NCBI GenBank assembly: GCA_002408385.1
Contig: DHSB01000007.1
Coordinates: 10,316 to 29,806 of the forward strand
Source of the DNA: Myxococcales bacterium UBA5297
Lineage (GTDB): Bacteria; Myxococcota; Myxococcia; Myxococcales; UBA5297
Direction of reading: 5' to 3'
Length of the DNA stretch: 19,491 nt
Shown here in pieces: positions 1-7,202 of the stretch. Every line of letters begins with the position of its first letter. The stretch's first letter is position 1. The notes under the pieces were generated by a model, which was not told where the DNA came from, did no database searches, and saw nothing but the letters and a program-made list of their open reading frames with translations. A program made the position numbers and the translations under genes.

Positions 1-2463
1 GGCCCCCCGCCGCGGGAGCCGATACGACTCCTCCGCCTCTTCGTAGGCAGCCGCGATCTCGGTGGCGCGCCGGCCCAGGGCCTTGGCGATCTCCTCGACG
101 AGCGCATCGCGCTCGCGCGCCCCAAGCCCGGGGAGTAGCCCGTAGGTGACGAGCGGCAGGTCCGGAAAGACCGAGCGGATCATCGACGCGGCGTGCTGGA
201 TGTAGGGGCACGCGAGGCCATCGCCGACGCGATCTAGCGCCGGAATGAAGATGCGGCTGGCGCCCGTCCCTGCCAGCTCGGCGACGTGCCCGAAGAGCAG
301 CTTGACCGGCAGACACGTCTCGGCAGGCAGCCGCGCGAGCCCGGCGTTGAGCTTGCTGGTCGAGCTCGGCCCGGAGGTGACGACCTTGAAGCCGAGGGCG
401 CCGAAGAAGGCGAACCAGAAAGGGAACATCTCCCGGAACAGGAGCGCCTCAGGGATGCCGAGGACCTCACCGCCCTGCGCCGAGCGCACCAGCCCCCGCA
501 ACATCGTCTCCTTCAGCTCGGTGTGGTCGGTGCCCGTCTTCTCGCCCGTAGAGGCCTCGGCATAGCGGCCACACAGGTCGCCAAAGTAGAAGCGGCCCGA
601 GGGGGTTTCGAAGACGTTGACCTCGCAGGTGTTCTCACAGAGCCGGCAGCGAAGGCTGCCCGGCTTGATTTCGGAGTCGACGACAAAGCCGCGAAACGCG
701 CTCGAGAACCTCTGGGCCCCAGCGCGATCGGCCGCTAGGAGCGCGGCGCCGATGGCCCCCGACAGCCCCGGCGCCGGATGGACCGCGACATCGGCGGGCG
801 CCAACCTTCTGCGGAAGGCGTCGACGACCGCGGCGTTCCTGGCCACACCGCCCTGGAGCACGACTCTCGAGCCGGGCCGGCGGCCCCGCGCGACGCGATC
901 GAGGTAGTTGTCGACTACAGCCTCGGCTATCGCTCGAAGCAGCGCCGGCAGCGGCGAGCCGCGCTGGACGTGGTGGACGAGATCCGACTCCATGAAGACG
1001 GTGCACCGGCTGGCGAGCGGCACTCCTTCGCCTGCCGCCGCGGCCAGACGCGCGAAGTCGGAGCGCAGATCCACGTCCAGGCGCGCGGCCTGCTCCTGGA
1101 TGAACGACCCGGTCCCCGCCGAGCAGGCGCGGTTCATCTCGAAGTCACGCACGAGCCCACGCTCGTCGACGCGGATGAACTTGGCGTCCTGGCCGCCGAT
1201 TTCGATGACGGTGTCGGCCTCCGGCACACAGGCCCGGGCGCCGCGGGCCTGCGCGGTGATCTCGTCGACGATGAGGTCGGCACCGACGAAGTGGCCGGCG
1301 AGCCGACGGCCCGAGCCGGTCGTGCCGACGGCGCGGACGCGGCTCGGGTCGCAGCGTTCGCCAAGGAAGGCGAGGGCCCGCCGCACGGCGTCGACGGGCT
1401 TGCCGGCGGTGAAGGTGTAGACGTGCGCCACCACGCGTCCGGCGGCGGTCACCAGCGCCGCGTCGGTGCTCACCGAGCCGATGTCGAGGCCGAGGAAGAG
1501 CTCGGCCTCTTTCGGAAAGTCTGGGTCGACGACGTACTCCTCGAGCGCGCCGCGTTGCCGCTCGTTCGCCTGGTCGAGCTTCCAGCCGCAGAGCGAGATG
1601 CCCTGCGCCCGACCCGACTCCGGGCTTGCGGCGAGCTTGGCGAGCCTGTCGAGGCCGATGGCCCGGCTGCCTCCTCGCGCCAGCAGCGCCGCGCCGAGCG
1701 CGCCCATCAGGTGCGGCTGCTCGGGCCGGATGACCTCGGCGTCGGAGAGCCCGAGCAGCTCGCGAAACGCGCGCACCACCCCGTCGTTGAGGGCAACGCC
1801 GCCCTGGAAGACGACCGGACGAAGGATGGTGCGGCCTCGGACGAGCGTGGCGAGGAAGTTCCGGGCGAGCGCGTAGCAGAGCCCGGCGACAATCTCGTCA
1901 ACCGGTGTACCGCGTTGCTGGAGGTGGATGATGTCCGTCTTTGCGAAGACCGAGCAGCGGCCGGCGACAGCGGGAACCCGCGCGGCGCCGGCAGCAAGGC
2001 GCGAGAGGTCCTCTATCGAAAGAGAGAGCCTTTCGGCCTGCACGTCGAGGAAGGCTCCGGTGCCGGCCGCGCAGAGCTCGTTCATCGCGTAGTCGAACGG
2101 TCCGTGCTCGTCGACGAGGATGAACTTCGAGTCCTGCCCGCCAATCTCGATGACCGAGGCCCGGCCGCCGGCAAGCTGGGCGGCGGCAGTGCCGTGGGCG
2201 ACGATCTCGTTGATGCTCCCCACGCCGAGCAGCTCGGAGACGATCTCTTTGCCGCTGCCGGCCGCCAGCGCACCGGCGAGGCGGGTCACACCGCGCGGCC
2301 GCAAGAAGCCGTCGAGCAGGTCCCTGCAGAGGAGCGCAACGGCCTCTCGCGAACGCCCGTATACCCGGCGATAGCTCGACCAGAGAAGCTTGCCCTCGGC
2401 GTCGATGACGGCGGCATCCAGGCTGATCGAGCCGAGGTCGACCCCTACGAAGATGTTCTCCAT
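1..2463 (-). CDS. Tandem 2-hydroxyacyl-CoA dehydratase activase (BadF/BadG/HgdC ATPase x2 plus DUF2229), partial at left edge
   Basis: The reading frame is open for 821 codons and runs off the window, so the C-terminus is missing. It holds two complete ASKHA ATPase modules of the HgdC/BadF type, about residues 4-265 and 322-585. Each has a phosphate-binding start (GVDLGSISLDAA; GLDIGSVSTDAA), an EIGGQD-[SA]-KF motif and the two cysteines that in HgdC hold the shared [4Fe-4S] cluster: C131 and C170 in module 1, C447 and C487 in module 2. A DUF2229-like part follows, with C606-x2-C609-x3-C613, C631 and a PAETCLPVK motif. The family uses ATP to drive low-potential electron transfer into (R)-2-hydroxyacyl-CoA dehydratases or benzoyl-CoA-type reductases. 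Long members often continue into an HgdB-like dehydratase part, which would lie beyond position 1. ATG at 2463 has a purine-rich GAGGGAAGGG just upstream. It is the last gene of the minus-strand run, 113 bases after the preceding gene. The family call is firm; the substrate is unknown. Confidence 0.93.
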   Translation of the reverse strand, partial: MENIFVGVDLGSISLDAAVIDAEGKLLWSSYRRVYGRSREAVALLCRDLLDGFLRPRGVTRLAGALAAGSGKEIVSELLGVGSINEIVAHGTAAAQLAGGRASVIEIGGQDSKFILVDEHGPFDYAMNELCAAGTGAFLDVQAERLSLSIEDLSRLAAGAARVPAVAGRCSVFAKTDIIHLQQRGTPVDEIVAGLCYALARNFLATLVRGRTILRPVVFQGGVALNDGVVRAFRELLGLSDAEVIRPEQPHLMGALGAALLARGGSRAIGLDRLAKLAASPESGRAQGISLCGWKLDQANERQRGALEEYVVDPDFPKEAELFLGLDIGSVSTDAALVTAAGRVVAHVYTFTAGKPVDAVRRALAFLGERCDPSRVRAVGTTGSGRRLAGHFVGADLIVDEITAQARGARACVPEADTVIEIGGQDAKFIRVDERGLVRDFEMNRACSAGTGSFIQEQAARLDVDLRSDFARLAAAAGEGVPLASRCTVFMESDLVHHVQRGSPLPALLRAIAEAVVDNYLDRVARGRRPGSRVVLQGGVARNAAVVDAFRRRLAPADVAVHPAPGLSGAIGAALLAADRAGAQRFSSAFRGFVVDSEIKPGSLRCRLCENTCEVNVFETPSGRFYFGDLCGRYAEASTGEKTGTDHTELKETMLRGLVRSAQGGEVLGIPEALLFREMFPFWFAFFGALGFKVVTSGPSSTSKLNAGLARLPAETCLPVKLLFGHVAELAGTGASRIFIPALDRVGDGLACPYIQHAASMIRSVFPDLPLVTYGLLPGLGARERDALVEEIAKALGRRATEIAAAYEEAEESYRLPRRGA

Positions 2464-2576
2464 CGCATACCCTTCCCTCGCACGAGCGCGCGCGGGCGAA
2501 CGCGTCGGCTACTTACCATTCGCAGGCATTCACACGCTGCTGGCAGACAGGCCTGCCGCGCCAGGCCCGCCTCGGC

Positions 2577-3959
2577 TCAGAGCCGCCCGACCGCAAGCAG
2601 GCTCATCCCCCAGCGCGGGCGCAGTCGATTCTCGACCGAGGCGACCAGCGGCGCGAAGAGGTCGTATGCCCGCAACTGCAGCGGCGGCACGGCCCGCCGG
2701 CGCAGGAGGCGCCCGTTGAAGAACCACCCGGGGGCGCCGAGCACGTTCATCGCCTCGAGCGACTCGACGGCAAAGCCACAGCCCTCGAGCAGCCCGCGCA
2801 GCGCTCTCTTCGTGTAGCGCCGGTAGTGCCCGACCGCCTCGTCCATGCTGCCAAACAGCGAGGGCAAGGCAGGCACGAGGATGACGAGCCGCCCGCCGGG
2901 CCCGAGGACGCTCTTGAAGCTGAGGACCGCCTCGCGGTCATCGACGATGTGCTCGAGCACGTTCGAGAGCAGTACCGAGTCGAACCGATAGTCCTTGAGC
3001 CTTTCCCAGTCGGCCTTCTCGACACCCGAGAGGTAAGGCAGGACCTGCGGCATGTGCGCGAACAGGTTCTTGAGCCGGTCGTAGTAGAAGCGGTCCATCT
3101 CCAGCGCGACCACCAGGTCGCGTCCGGGGGCGATCTGCCGGGTGATGGTGCCGATCCCCGCGCCGACCTCCAGTACCCGCTGCCCGAGATGGCGCGACAG
3201 CTTGCGCCCGAGCCAGGCGTTGTAGCGCGGCGCCCCCTCCTCCATGCGCAAGAGCGTGTTGTAGCCCTCATGGCGGTTGTCGGCGTCGTTGATCCTCGTG
3301 GCGTAGCGCGCCAGGGCGGCTGCCCGCTGCATCCGGCGCGAGAGCCGCTCGGGCTCAGGGCTGCCGGCGACGGTGATCGGCACCTCGTGGATGCGAAAAA
3401 GCTGGGCGGCGAGCTTGACGGCGATCTCTGCGTCGATGCCGCCGTTGACCGAGCTGAGGGGCATGCCCTTGAGCAACTCGGCCCGGAAGGCTTTGAGGCC
3501 CGTACCCGAGTCGACGAGCGACAGGTCGGTCACCGCGCCGGTGAACAGCGACAGCGCCAGGTCGGCGACGTGGCCGTAGAAGCTGCCGACCGGGCGGGCC
3601 GCGCCGTCGCCGAGCAGCCCGAAGCGCACGCCATAGACCGCATCGGCCCGGCGCTCGATGAGCGGCTCGAGCAGGCGCGGATAGTCGGAGGGCCGATAGG
3701 CGGGATCCGGGTCCTGCAGGACCACGTTCTCTCCGCGGCTCTCGCCGAGCGCAGCCTTGATGGCCGCGCCGCGGCCGCCGAAGACCGCGAGGGTGCGCAC
3801 GCCCAAGGCGGCGAGATCGATCCGATCGGACTCGGCGAGCCTGCCGGCGGCGATCACCTCGCGGACGCCCTCGAGCAAGAGCGCCTCCTCGAGCAGGCCG
3901 CGCAGGCCCGCGACCGAGGCGCGGTTCTCGACAGGCACGATCACCGTTGCGAGTGTCAT
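2577..3959 (-). CDS. Bifunctional family-2 glycosyltransferase / class I SAM-dependent methyltransferase
   Basis: The protein has 460 aa in two domains. Residues 1-225 resemble DPM1-type GT2 enzymes: a Rossmann-like start (TVIVPVENRASV), a D83-P-D85 pair in the usual DxD place, and VDSGTGLKAFR at 150-159, which fits the acceptor-loop region. Residues about 235-460 form a class I methyltransferase with motif I LEVGAGIGT (263-271), the acidic end of the second strand at E287/D289, and SNVLEHIVDD (332-341), followed by GPGGRLVILVPALPSLFG. Such fusions are seen in envelope-polysaccharide loci and presumably modify a lipid-linked or surface sugar; the acceptor cannot be read from sequence. ATG at 3959 is chosen because the GT2 fold begins there, while the open frame upstream to about 4397 overlaps the preceding gene and has no domain character. 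No good Shine-Dalgarno is visible. It lies 55 bases after the outer-membrane-type gene, so probably co-transcribed. The N-terminal strand lacks the common PxYNE signature. Confidence 0.9.
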   Translation of the reverse strand: MTLATVIVPVENRASVAGLRGLLEEALLLEGVREVIAAGRLAESDRIDLAALGVRTLAVFGGRGAAIKAALGESRGENVVLQDPDPAYRPSDYPRLLEPLIERRADAVYGVRFGLLGDGAARPVGSFYGHVADLALSLFTGAVTDLSLVDSGTGLKAFRAELLKGMPLSSVNGGIDAEIAVKLAAQLFRIHEVPITVAGSPEPERLSRRMQRAAALARYATRINDADNRHEGYNTLLRMEEGAPRYNAWLGRKLSRHLGQRVLEVGAGIGTITRQIAPGRDLVVALEMDRFYYDRLKNLFAHMPQVLPYLSGVEKADWERLKDYRFDSVLLSNVLEHIVDDREAVLSFKSVLGPGGRLVILVPALPSLFGSMDEAVGHYRRYTKRALRGLLEGCGFAVESLEAMNVLGAPGWFFNGRLLRRRAVPPLQLRAYDLFAPLVASVENRLRPRWGMSLLAVGRL

Positions 3960-4014
3960 GGTGGCGAGTGCTCTAGCACGCACGAGGTTGGCTGGACAAC
4001 GCTGCTGCCCGGCA

Positions 4015-5259
4015 CTACGGAGCGAGCGCGACCCCGAGCCCTGTCGCAATCCCAAGGGAGCCGCGCCCGTCGGAGCGCTCCTCCTCGATGCGGTAGAGCT
4101 GGCCGCCCGAGGCCCAGAGGTAGAGGTAGGAACCGAGCCGATATCGCCCCTCGGCAAGCAGGTAGAGCTTCTCGGGGTTGTGGCCCCACTCGAAGCCGCG
4201 CAGCGCGACGAAGGCGGCGAGGTCGAAAGCCCCCGCCCCGAGGTTGACGACGAGCGCCGCGTCGTACCTCGAGTGTCCTCGGCCCGAGAGCGACGCGGCC
4301 ATCGCGAGCGGGCCGACGACGAGCCGCGCCTCCCCGCGCCAAGAGTTCGAGGTGCCGGGCGCAGCGTCGGCCTTCGGCTCGACGGGACCGCCCGCAAAAT
4401 AGAGGTGGCGCTCTATCGGATAGGCGATGTCGAAGTACTCGGGTAGATAGGGGCTCTTCGCCCGGCGCCATTCGGCCTTGAGCGAGAGATCGGCCTTTCC
4501 GAGGGCGAGATCGGCCAGCAGGCCCGCGTGCAGGCCAAATCCCGAGCCACGCCCGTTCGCGTCGAGGTACGGCGCAAGGCGCATCTGCCTGCCTCGGAGC
4601 ACGGCGAGATCTACGCCAAGGCCATAGACGAGCGCCCGCGCCGAGTCGCCCCGGGCCGGCGCGCGCGGATCGGCGAAGAACGACCCGCTGACGTGCAGCC
4701 GGTCGTTCTGCTCTCCCCACAGCGAAAGCGGCTCCAGCGTCGCCGCTGCGCCGACAGCCCCGGGGGCGAACAGGTCGGCCCCCAGCAACTCGAGGGCAAG
4801 GGGGCCGAGCACGAGCCGGGCCTTCGCCCCGAGCGGCAGGCTGTCCGGATCGAGTGAGCTGCCCAAACCGTTGACGATGGTGCCATGCCCGCTCGCCTCG
4901 TGAGCGAGCGCGCCGAGCCGCAGGGTGAAGGTGCGCTCGGCGATCGATAGCTCGACCCTGCGCACGAGTCGGCCTGCGTCCGACAGGCTGTCCCAGTCCT
5001 CGCGGCGCAGCATGCCGTCGCGGGAGGCGAGGTGCTCGTTGAGCCGCAAGCGGACCGGGAGCCCCAGCCGCCCCTCGAGCAGACGAGACTCGAAAGAGAC
5101 TCCCGGCTCGAGCGTGGCGAACCCCTGACCGTCCAGCAACTCGGGCCCGGCTTCGAGGTAGACCACGGTTTCGGCGCGCAAAGGAGCCGCGGCGAAGCAG
5201 GCCACAACCGCGGTGAGCGCCGTGAGAAGCGTTCGCTTGGCTGTCCTGAGGGACGGCAA
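4015..5259 (-). CDS. Exported beta-rich protein, probable outer-membrane protein
   Basis: A 414-aa protein I cannot assign to a named family. The N-terminus is a signal peptide: R5, K8, R9, a hydrophobic stretch from about 11 to 25, and a likely signal peptidase I site after A29 (LRA|ET). V18-V19-A20-C21 also fits a lipobox, so a lipoprotein with C21 as first residue is an alternative. The mature part alternates polar and hydrophobic residues with many Gly, Tyr, Trp and Arg, for example YLYLWASGGQLYRIEEE near the end, as in barrel strands; it ends LGVALAP without the usual terminal aromatic residue. Start: TTG at 5257-5259 is the only codon that gives a complete signal peptide; no ATG is available and the ribosome site is weak. 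It begins 28 bases after the 140-aa exported protein and precedes the GT2/methyltransferase gene, so an envelope role within the sigma-factor operon is likely. Export confidence is high, barrel confidence moderate. Confidence 0.8.
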   Translation of the reverse strand: MPSLRTAKRTLLTALTAVVACFAAAPLRAETVVYLEAGPELLDGQGFATLEPGVSFESRLLEGRLGLPVRLRLNEHLASRDGMLRREDWDSLSDAGRLVRRVELSIAERTFTLRLGALAHEASGHGTIVNGLGSSLDPDSLPLGAKARLVLGPLALELLGADLFAPGAVGAAATLEPLSLWGEQNDRLHVSGSFFADPRAPARGDSARALVYGLGVDLAVLRGRQMRLAPYLDANGRGSGFGLHAGLLADLALGKADLSLKAEWRRAKSPYLPEYFDIAYPIERHLYFAGGPVEPKADAAPGTSNSWRGEARLVVGPLAMAASLSGRGHSRYDAALVVNLGAGAFDLAAFVALRGFEWGHNPEKLYLLAEGRYRLGSYLYLWASGGQLYRIEEERSDGRGSLGIATGLGVALAP

Positions 5260-5287
5260 AGAGCCCCCGGACGAAAGGCGTGAAAAG

Positions 5288-5710
5288 TCAGCGGCGGATG
5301 ATCAGGAAGAGCTTCCCGTCGGGAATCGTGCCGACCTGCTGGATAAACTCGCCGCCGGGCGTCATGTCGAAGGTCGGGGCGTTGTTCGGCGCGTCGAGCT
5401 TGAGGGTGACCGTGCCGCCTTCGCCTGCCTTCACCAAGGTCACCTTCGCCTCGCCCTCCCCGAGCGGAATCGAGGCGGACTTGCCCGGCGACAGGCTGAG
5501 GTTGGCCGAATGCTTCAGCTTGTAGCTCGTGTACGCCAGGCCGTTGCGTTTGAAGCTCTGCGCCAGCGAGGCGAGGGCAGCGTCGACCTGGGTGCCGTCG
5601 TTCGAGACGGCCGCGACCACGACCTCGAGCCGAGTCGGCTGGGCGAGGGCGGCGGCGGGCAGGAGGAGCGCGACGATGCCAAGCAGCGCGGCGAGAGAGC
5701 GGACGTTCAT
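5288..5710 (-). CDS. Small exported protein of sigma-factor operon, function unknown
   Basis: A 140-aa protein with a clear signal peptide (MNVRSLAALLGIVALLLP, cleavage probably after A23 in ALA|QPT). The mature 117 residues look like a small beta-sandwich: LEVVVAAV near the start, an Asp/Ala helix (DAALASLAQSFKR), then alternating strands with KVTLVKAGEGGTVTLKL and a C-terminal DGKLFLIIRR. I do not recognise a named family. ATG at 5708-5710 lies 11 bases after the stop of the anti-sigma gene, which suggests translational coupling; an AAAAGA stretch precedes it. The open frame continues upstream to about 6886, but that part overlaps the anti-sigma and sigma genes and is Arg/Gly-rich shadow sequence. 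Its place between the anti-sigma factor and an outer-membrane-type protein suggests a periplasmic partner or target of the regulon; that is inference only. Confidence 0.85.
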   Translation of the reverse strand: MNVRSLAALLGIVALLLPAAALAQPTRLEVVVAAVSNDGTQVDAALASLAQSFKRNGLAYTSYKLKHSANLSLSPGKSASIPLGEGEAKVTLVKAGEGGTVTLKLDAPNNAPTFDMTPGGEFIQQVGTIPDGKLFLIIRR

Positions 5711-5721
5711 TCTTTTGGTTC

Positions 5722-6291
5722 TCACAGATCGCCTCCGGTCGGTGGAGTCGCCTTCAATACGGGCGGCGTCGCCGCTCCTGCGCCTGGAGCCGGCTGGTCG
5801 ACAAACATGATGAGCGTCTTGCCGTCGCCCATGTCCATGACGACAGGCTGGATGTTGGGGTTTTCGAGCTGCATCTGGCGGAGCACGACCTGCGGGACCT
5901 GGCCGGCGGCGCTGCGCGTGGCGAGCTGCCAGATCAGCGGGGCGGCAATGGCCAGGGTGACCGCGGCGGTCGCGACCGAGGAGATGACCGCGGTGCGGTG
6001 ATACGCCATCACCTCGGCCCAGCAGATGCGCATCCGCTCGACCAGCCCGGGCTCGTCCGGCCCGATGCGCTTGAGGACGTCGTCGGCAAAGCTCGAGAAG
6101 TCGACCTCGTCGACCTGGGCCCGTAGGTGTGCCGACACGGTCGCCGCGAGGGCCTTCAAGTCCTCGACGCGCGCCCTGCAGTCGCCGCAGCTCGAGAGGT
6201 GAAGCTCGACCTGCGCACGCTCGCGCGGGCTCGCCTCGCCGTCCGAGTAGGCCGAGAGCAGCATCTGGTAGCTGTGGCAGGCGCTCTCCAT
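5722..6291 (-). CDS. Anti-sigma factor with putative zinc finger (zf-HC2) and one membrane segment
   Basis: A 189-aa membrane-anchored anti-sigma factor. The N-terminal anti-sigma domain carries the HC2 zinc site: C5 near the start and H31-x3-C35-x2-C38 (HLSSCGDC). Residues about 40-98 are helical; a single membrane segment follows at about 99-123 (AVISSVATAAVTLAIAAPLI) with R99 before it. The periplasmic tail is short and ends with a strand pair including MDMGDGKTLIMFVDQ and a Pro/Gly/Ala-rich tip. Family members bind the cognate ECF sigma factor on the cytoplasmic side and release it on an envelope or redox signal. ATG at 6291 has a perfect GGAGG five bases upstream and starts 12 bases after the sigma-factor stop, so the pair is surely co-expressed. 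The intact Cys/His set suggests zinc binding; redox sensing is possible but not shown. Confidence 0.93.
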   Translation of the reverse strand: MESACHSYQMLLSAYSDGEASPRERAQVELHLSSCGDCRARVEDLKALAATVSAHLRAQVDEVDFSSFADDVLKRIGPDEPGLVERMRICWAEVMAYHRTAVISSVATAAVTLAIAAPLIWQLATRSAAGQVPQVVLRQMQLENPNIQPVVMDMGDGKTLIMFVDQPAPGAGAATPPVLKATPPTGGDL

Positions 6292-6303
6292 GATGACCTC
6301 CGC

Positions 6304-6966
6304 CTACTCCTCTCCCAATCCTTCGACCATCTGAGCTTCGCCCACGTAGTCGGCCAACAGCCTCTGCATCTTCGCCCGCGCGTGAAACAGCCGGCTCATC
6401 ACCGTGCCCTTGGGGATCTTGAGAATCCGGGCGAGGTCCTCGTAGCTCATCCCCTCGAGCTCGCGCAGCAGCAAGATCTCGCGGTGCTTCTCGGGGATCT
6501 GAGCGAGCGCCTCTTCCATCTTCTTCGCCAACTCTCCGCGCAGCGCCGACTTCTGCGGGTTTGTCCCGAGCCGGGTCGAGAGGATTCCCGCCCCGGCCAT
6601 CTCGTCGCGGCCTATCGCGTCGTCGTACTCCTGCGAAGTGGGCGAGCGCGAGGTCGTCTTGCGCAGCCTGTCGACGCAGAGGTTGGCGACGATGCGGTAG
6701 AGCCAAGTGTAGAAGCTCGAATCGCCCTTGAAGTGCCCCAGGTACTTGTAGACCTTGACGAACGCCTCCTGGGCGATGTCCATCGCCTCGTCCTTGTCCT
6801 TCACCATCCCGAGCGCCTGGGCGAACACCTTGCGCTGATAGCGCTCGACCAGGAGCCGGAAGGCTTCCTTGTCTCCGTCCCGACACCTCTTCACGAGGGT
6901 CAGGTCATCGGGCTGTACCTTGCGAAGTTCCACGGTCAGGACGGGGGCGAGGCGGGGTTGATTCAA
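6304..6966 (-). CDS. ECF-type RNA polymerase sigma factor
   Basis: A 220-aa group-4 (ECF) sigma factor. Region 2 spans about residues 33-103: AFRLLVERYQRKVFAQAL, then DAMD-like DEAMDIAQEAFVKVYKYL and FKGDSSFYTWLYRIVANL, the core-binding and -10-recognition helices. A linker of about 45 residues is followed by region 4 at about 150-205, with QIPEKHREILLLREL and a helix-turn-helix ending in IPKGTVMSRLFHARAKM. It directs RNA polymerase to a small regulon, normally including its own operon. An in-frame TAG lies 27 bases upstream of TTG at 6964-6966, so the start cannot be much earlier. TTG gives 220 aa; GTG at 6931-6933 gives 209 aa and is equally possible because neither has a visible Shine-Dalgarno. 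First gene of the minus-strand operon. Confidence 0.95.
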   Translation of the reverse strand: MNQPRLAPVLTVELRKVQPDDLTLVKRCRDGDKEAFRLLVERYQRKVFAQALGMVKDKDEAMDIAQEAFVKVYKYLGHFKGDSSFYTWLYRIVANLCVDRLRKTTSRSPTSQEYDDAIGRDEMAGAGILSTRLGTNPQKSALRGELAKKMEEALAQIPEKHREILLLRELEGMSYEDLARILKIPKGTVMSRLFHARAKMQRLLADYVGEAQMVEGLGEE

Positions 6967-6987
6967 GGGGAGAGAATAGGGCGATGA

Positions 6988-7017
6988 ATGCTACGCGACC
7001 GCGAGCCCCGGCAGCAA
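6988..7017 (-). promoter_or_regulatory. Candidate promoter of the ECF sigma operon
   Basis: On the minus strand a TTGCTG hexamer (7012-7017) and a TAGCAT hexamer (6988-6993) are 18 bases apart, a fair match to a housekeeping -35/-10 pair. Transcription would begin near 6981, a short distance before the TTG start at 6966. No ECF-type GGAAC/-10 pair stands out, so autoregulation by the sigma factor is not visible here. Confidence 0.3.
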
Positions 7018-7177
7018 GGATTTTCCCAGACAGATCAAGGGCGTAGAGCGCCGGCCCGCCTCCAAGCGAGCTTGCGGGCAAGCGAACCGTCCGTAGGCCG
7101 AAGCGCGCCGCTGGCCCGGCATCACGAGCGCTCTTCGGTGAAGCGACCCGCCCACCCGCAAAGAGAGCGCAAAGCTA

Positions 7178-7194
7178 GCCTGCCCGACGCAGGC
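7178..7194 (-). terminator. Possible weak terminator after the cysteine hydrolase gene
   Basis: A hairpin with 6-bp arms (GCCTGC / GCAGGC) and a 5-base loop lies 8 bases after the stop codon at 7203. On the minus strand it is followed by TAGCTTTGCG, only a short T run, so termination may be inefficient or factor-dependent. Confidence 0.35.
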
Positions 7195-7202
7195 CTCGCG
7201 CA

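Noticed and set aside
778..2817. Long plus-strand open frame of 679 codons opposite the activase gene
   Set aside because: It mirrors the GC-rich third positions of the minus-strand gene, is full of Arg/Ala/Glu/Asp, and has no domain pattern, whereas the opposite strand encodes all activase motifs.
2826..4247. Plus-strand open frame of 473 codons opposite the GT2/methyltransferase gene
   Set aside because: Shadow of the minus-strand gene; low-complexity His/Arg/Glu composition and no recognisable fold.
3960..4397. N-terminal extension of the GT2/methyltransferase protein
   Set aside because: It overlaps the 414-aa exported-protein gene in another frame, is Arg/Ser-rich and lies before a natural GT2 start.
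5711..6886. N-terminal extension of the 140-aa exported protein
   Set aside because: It would bury the signal peptide inside a long Arg/Gly-rich shadow of the sigma and anti-sigma genes.
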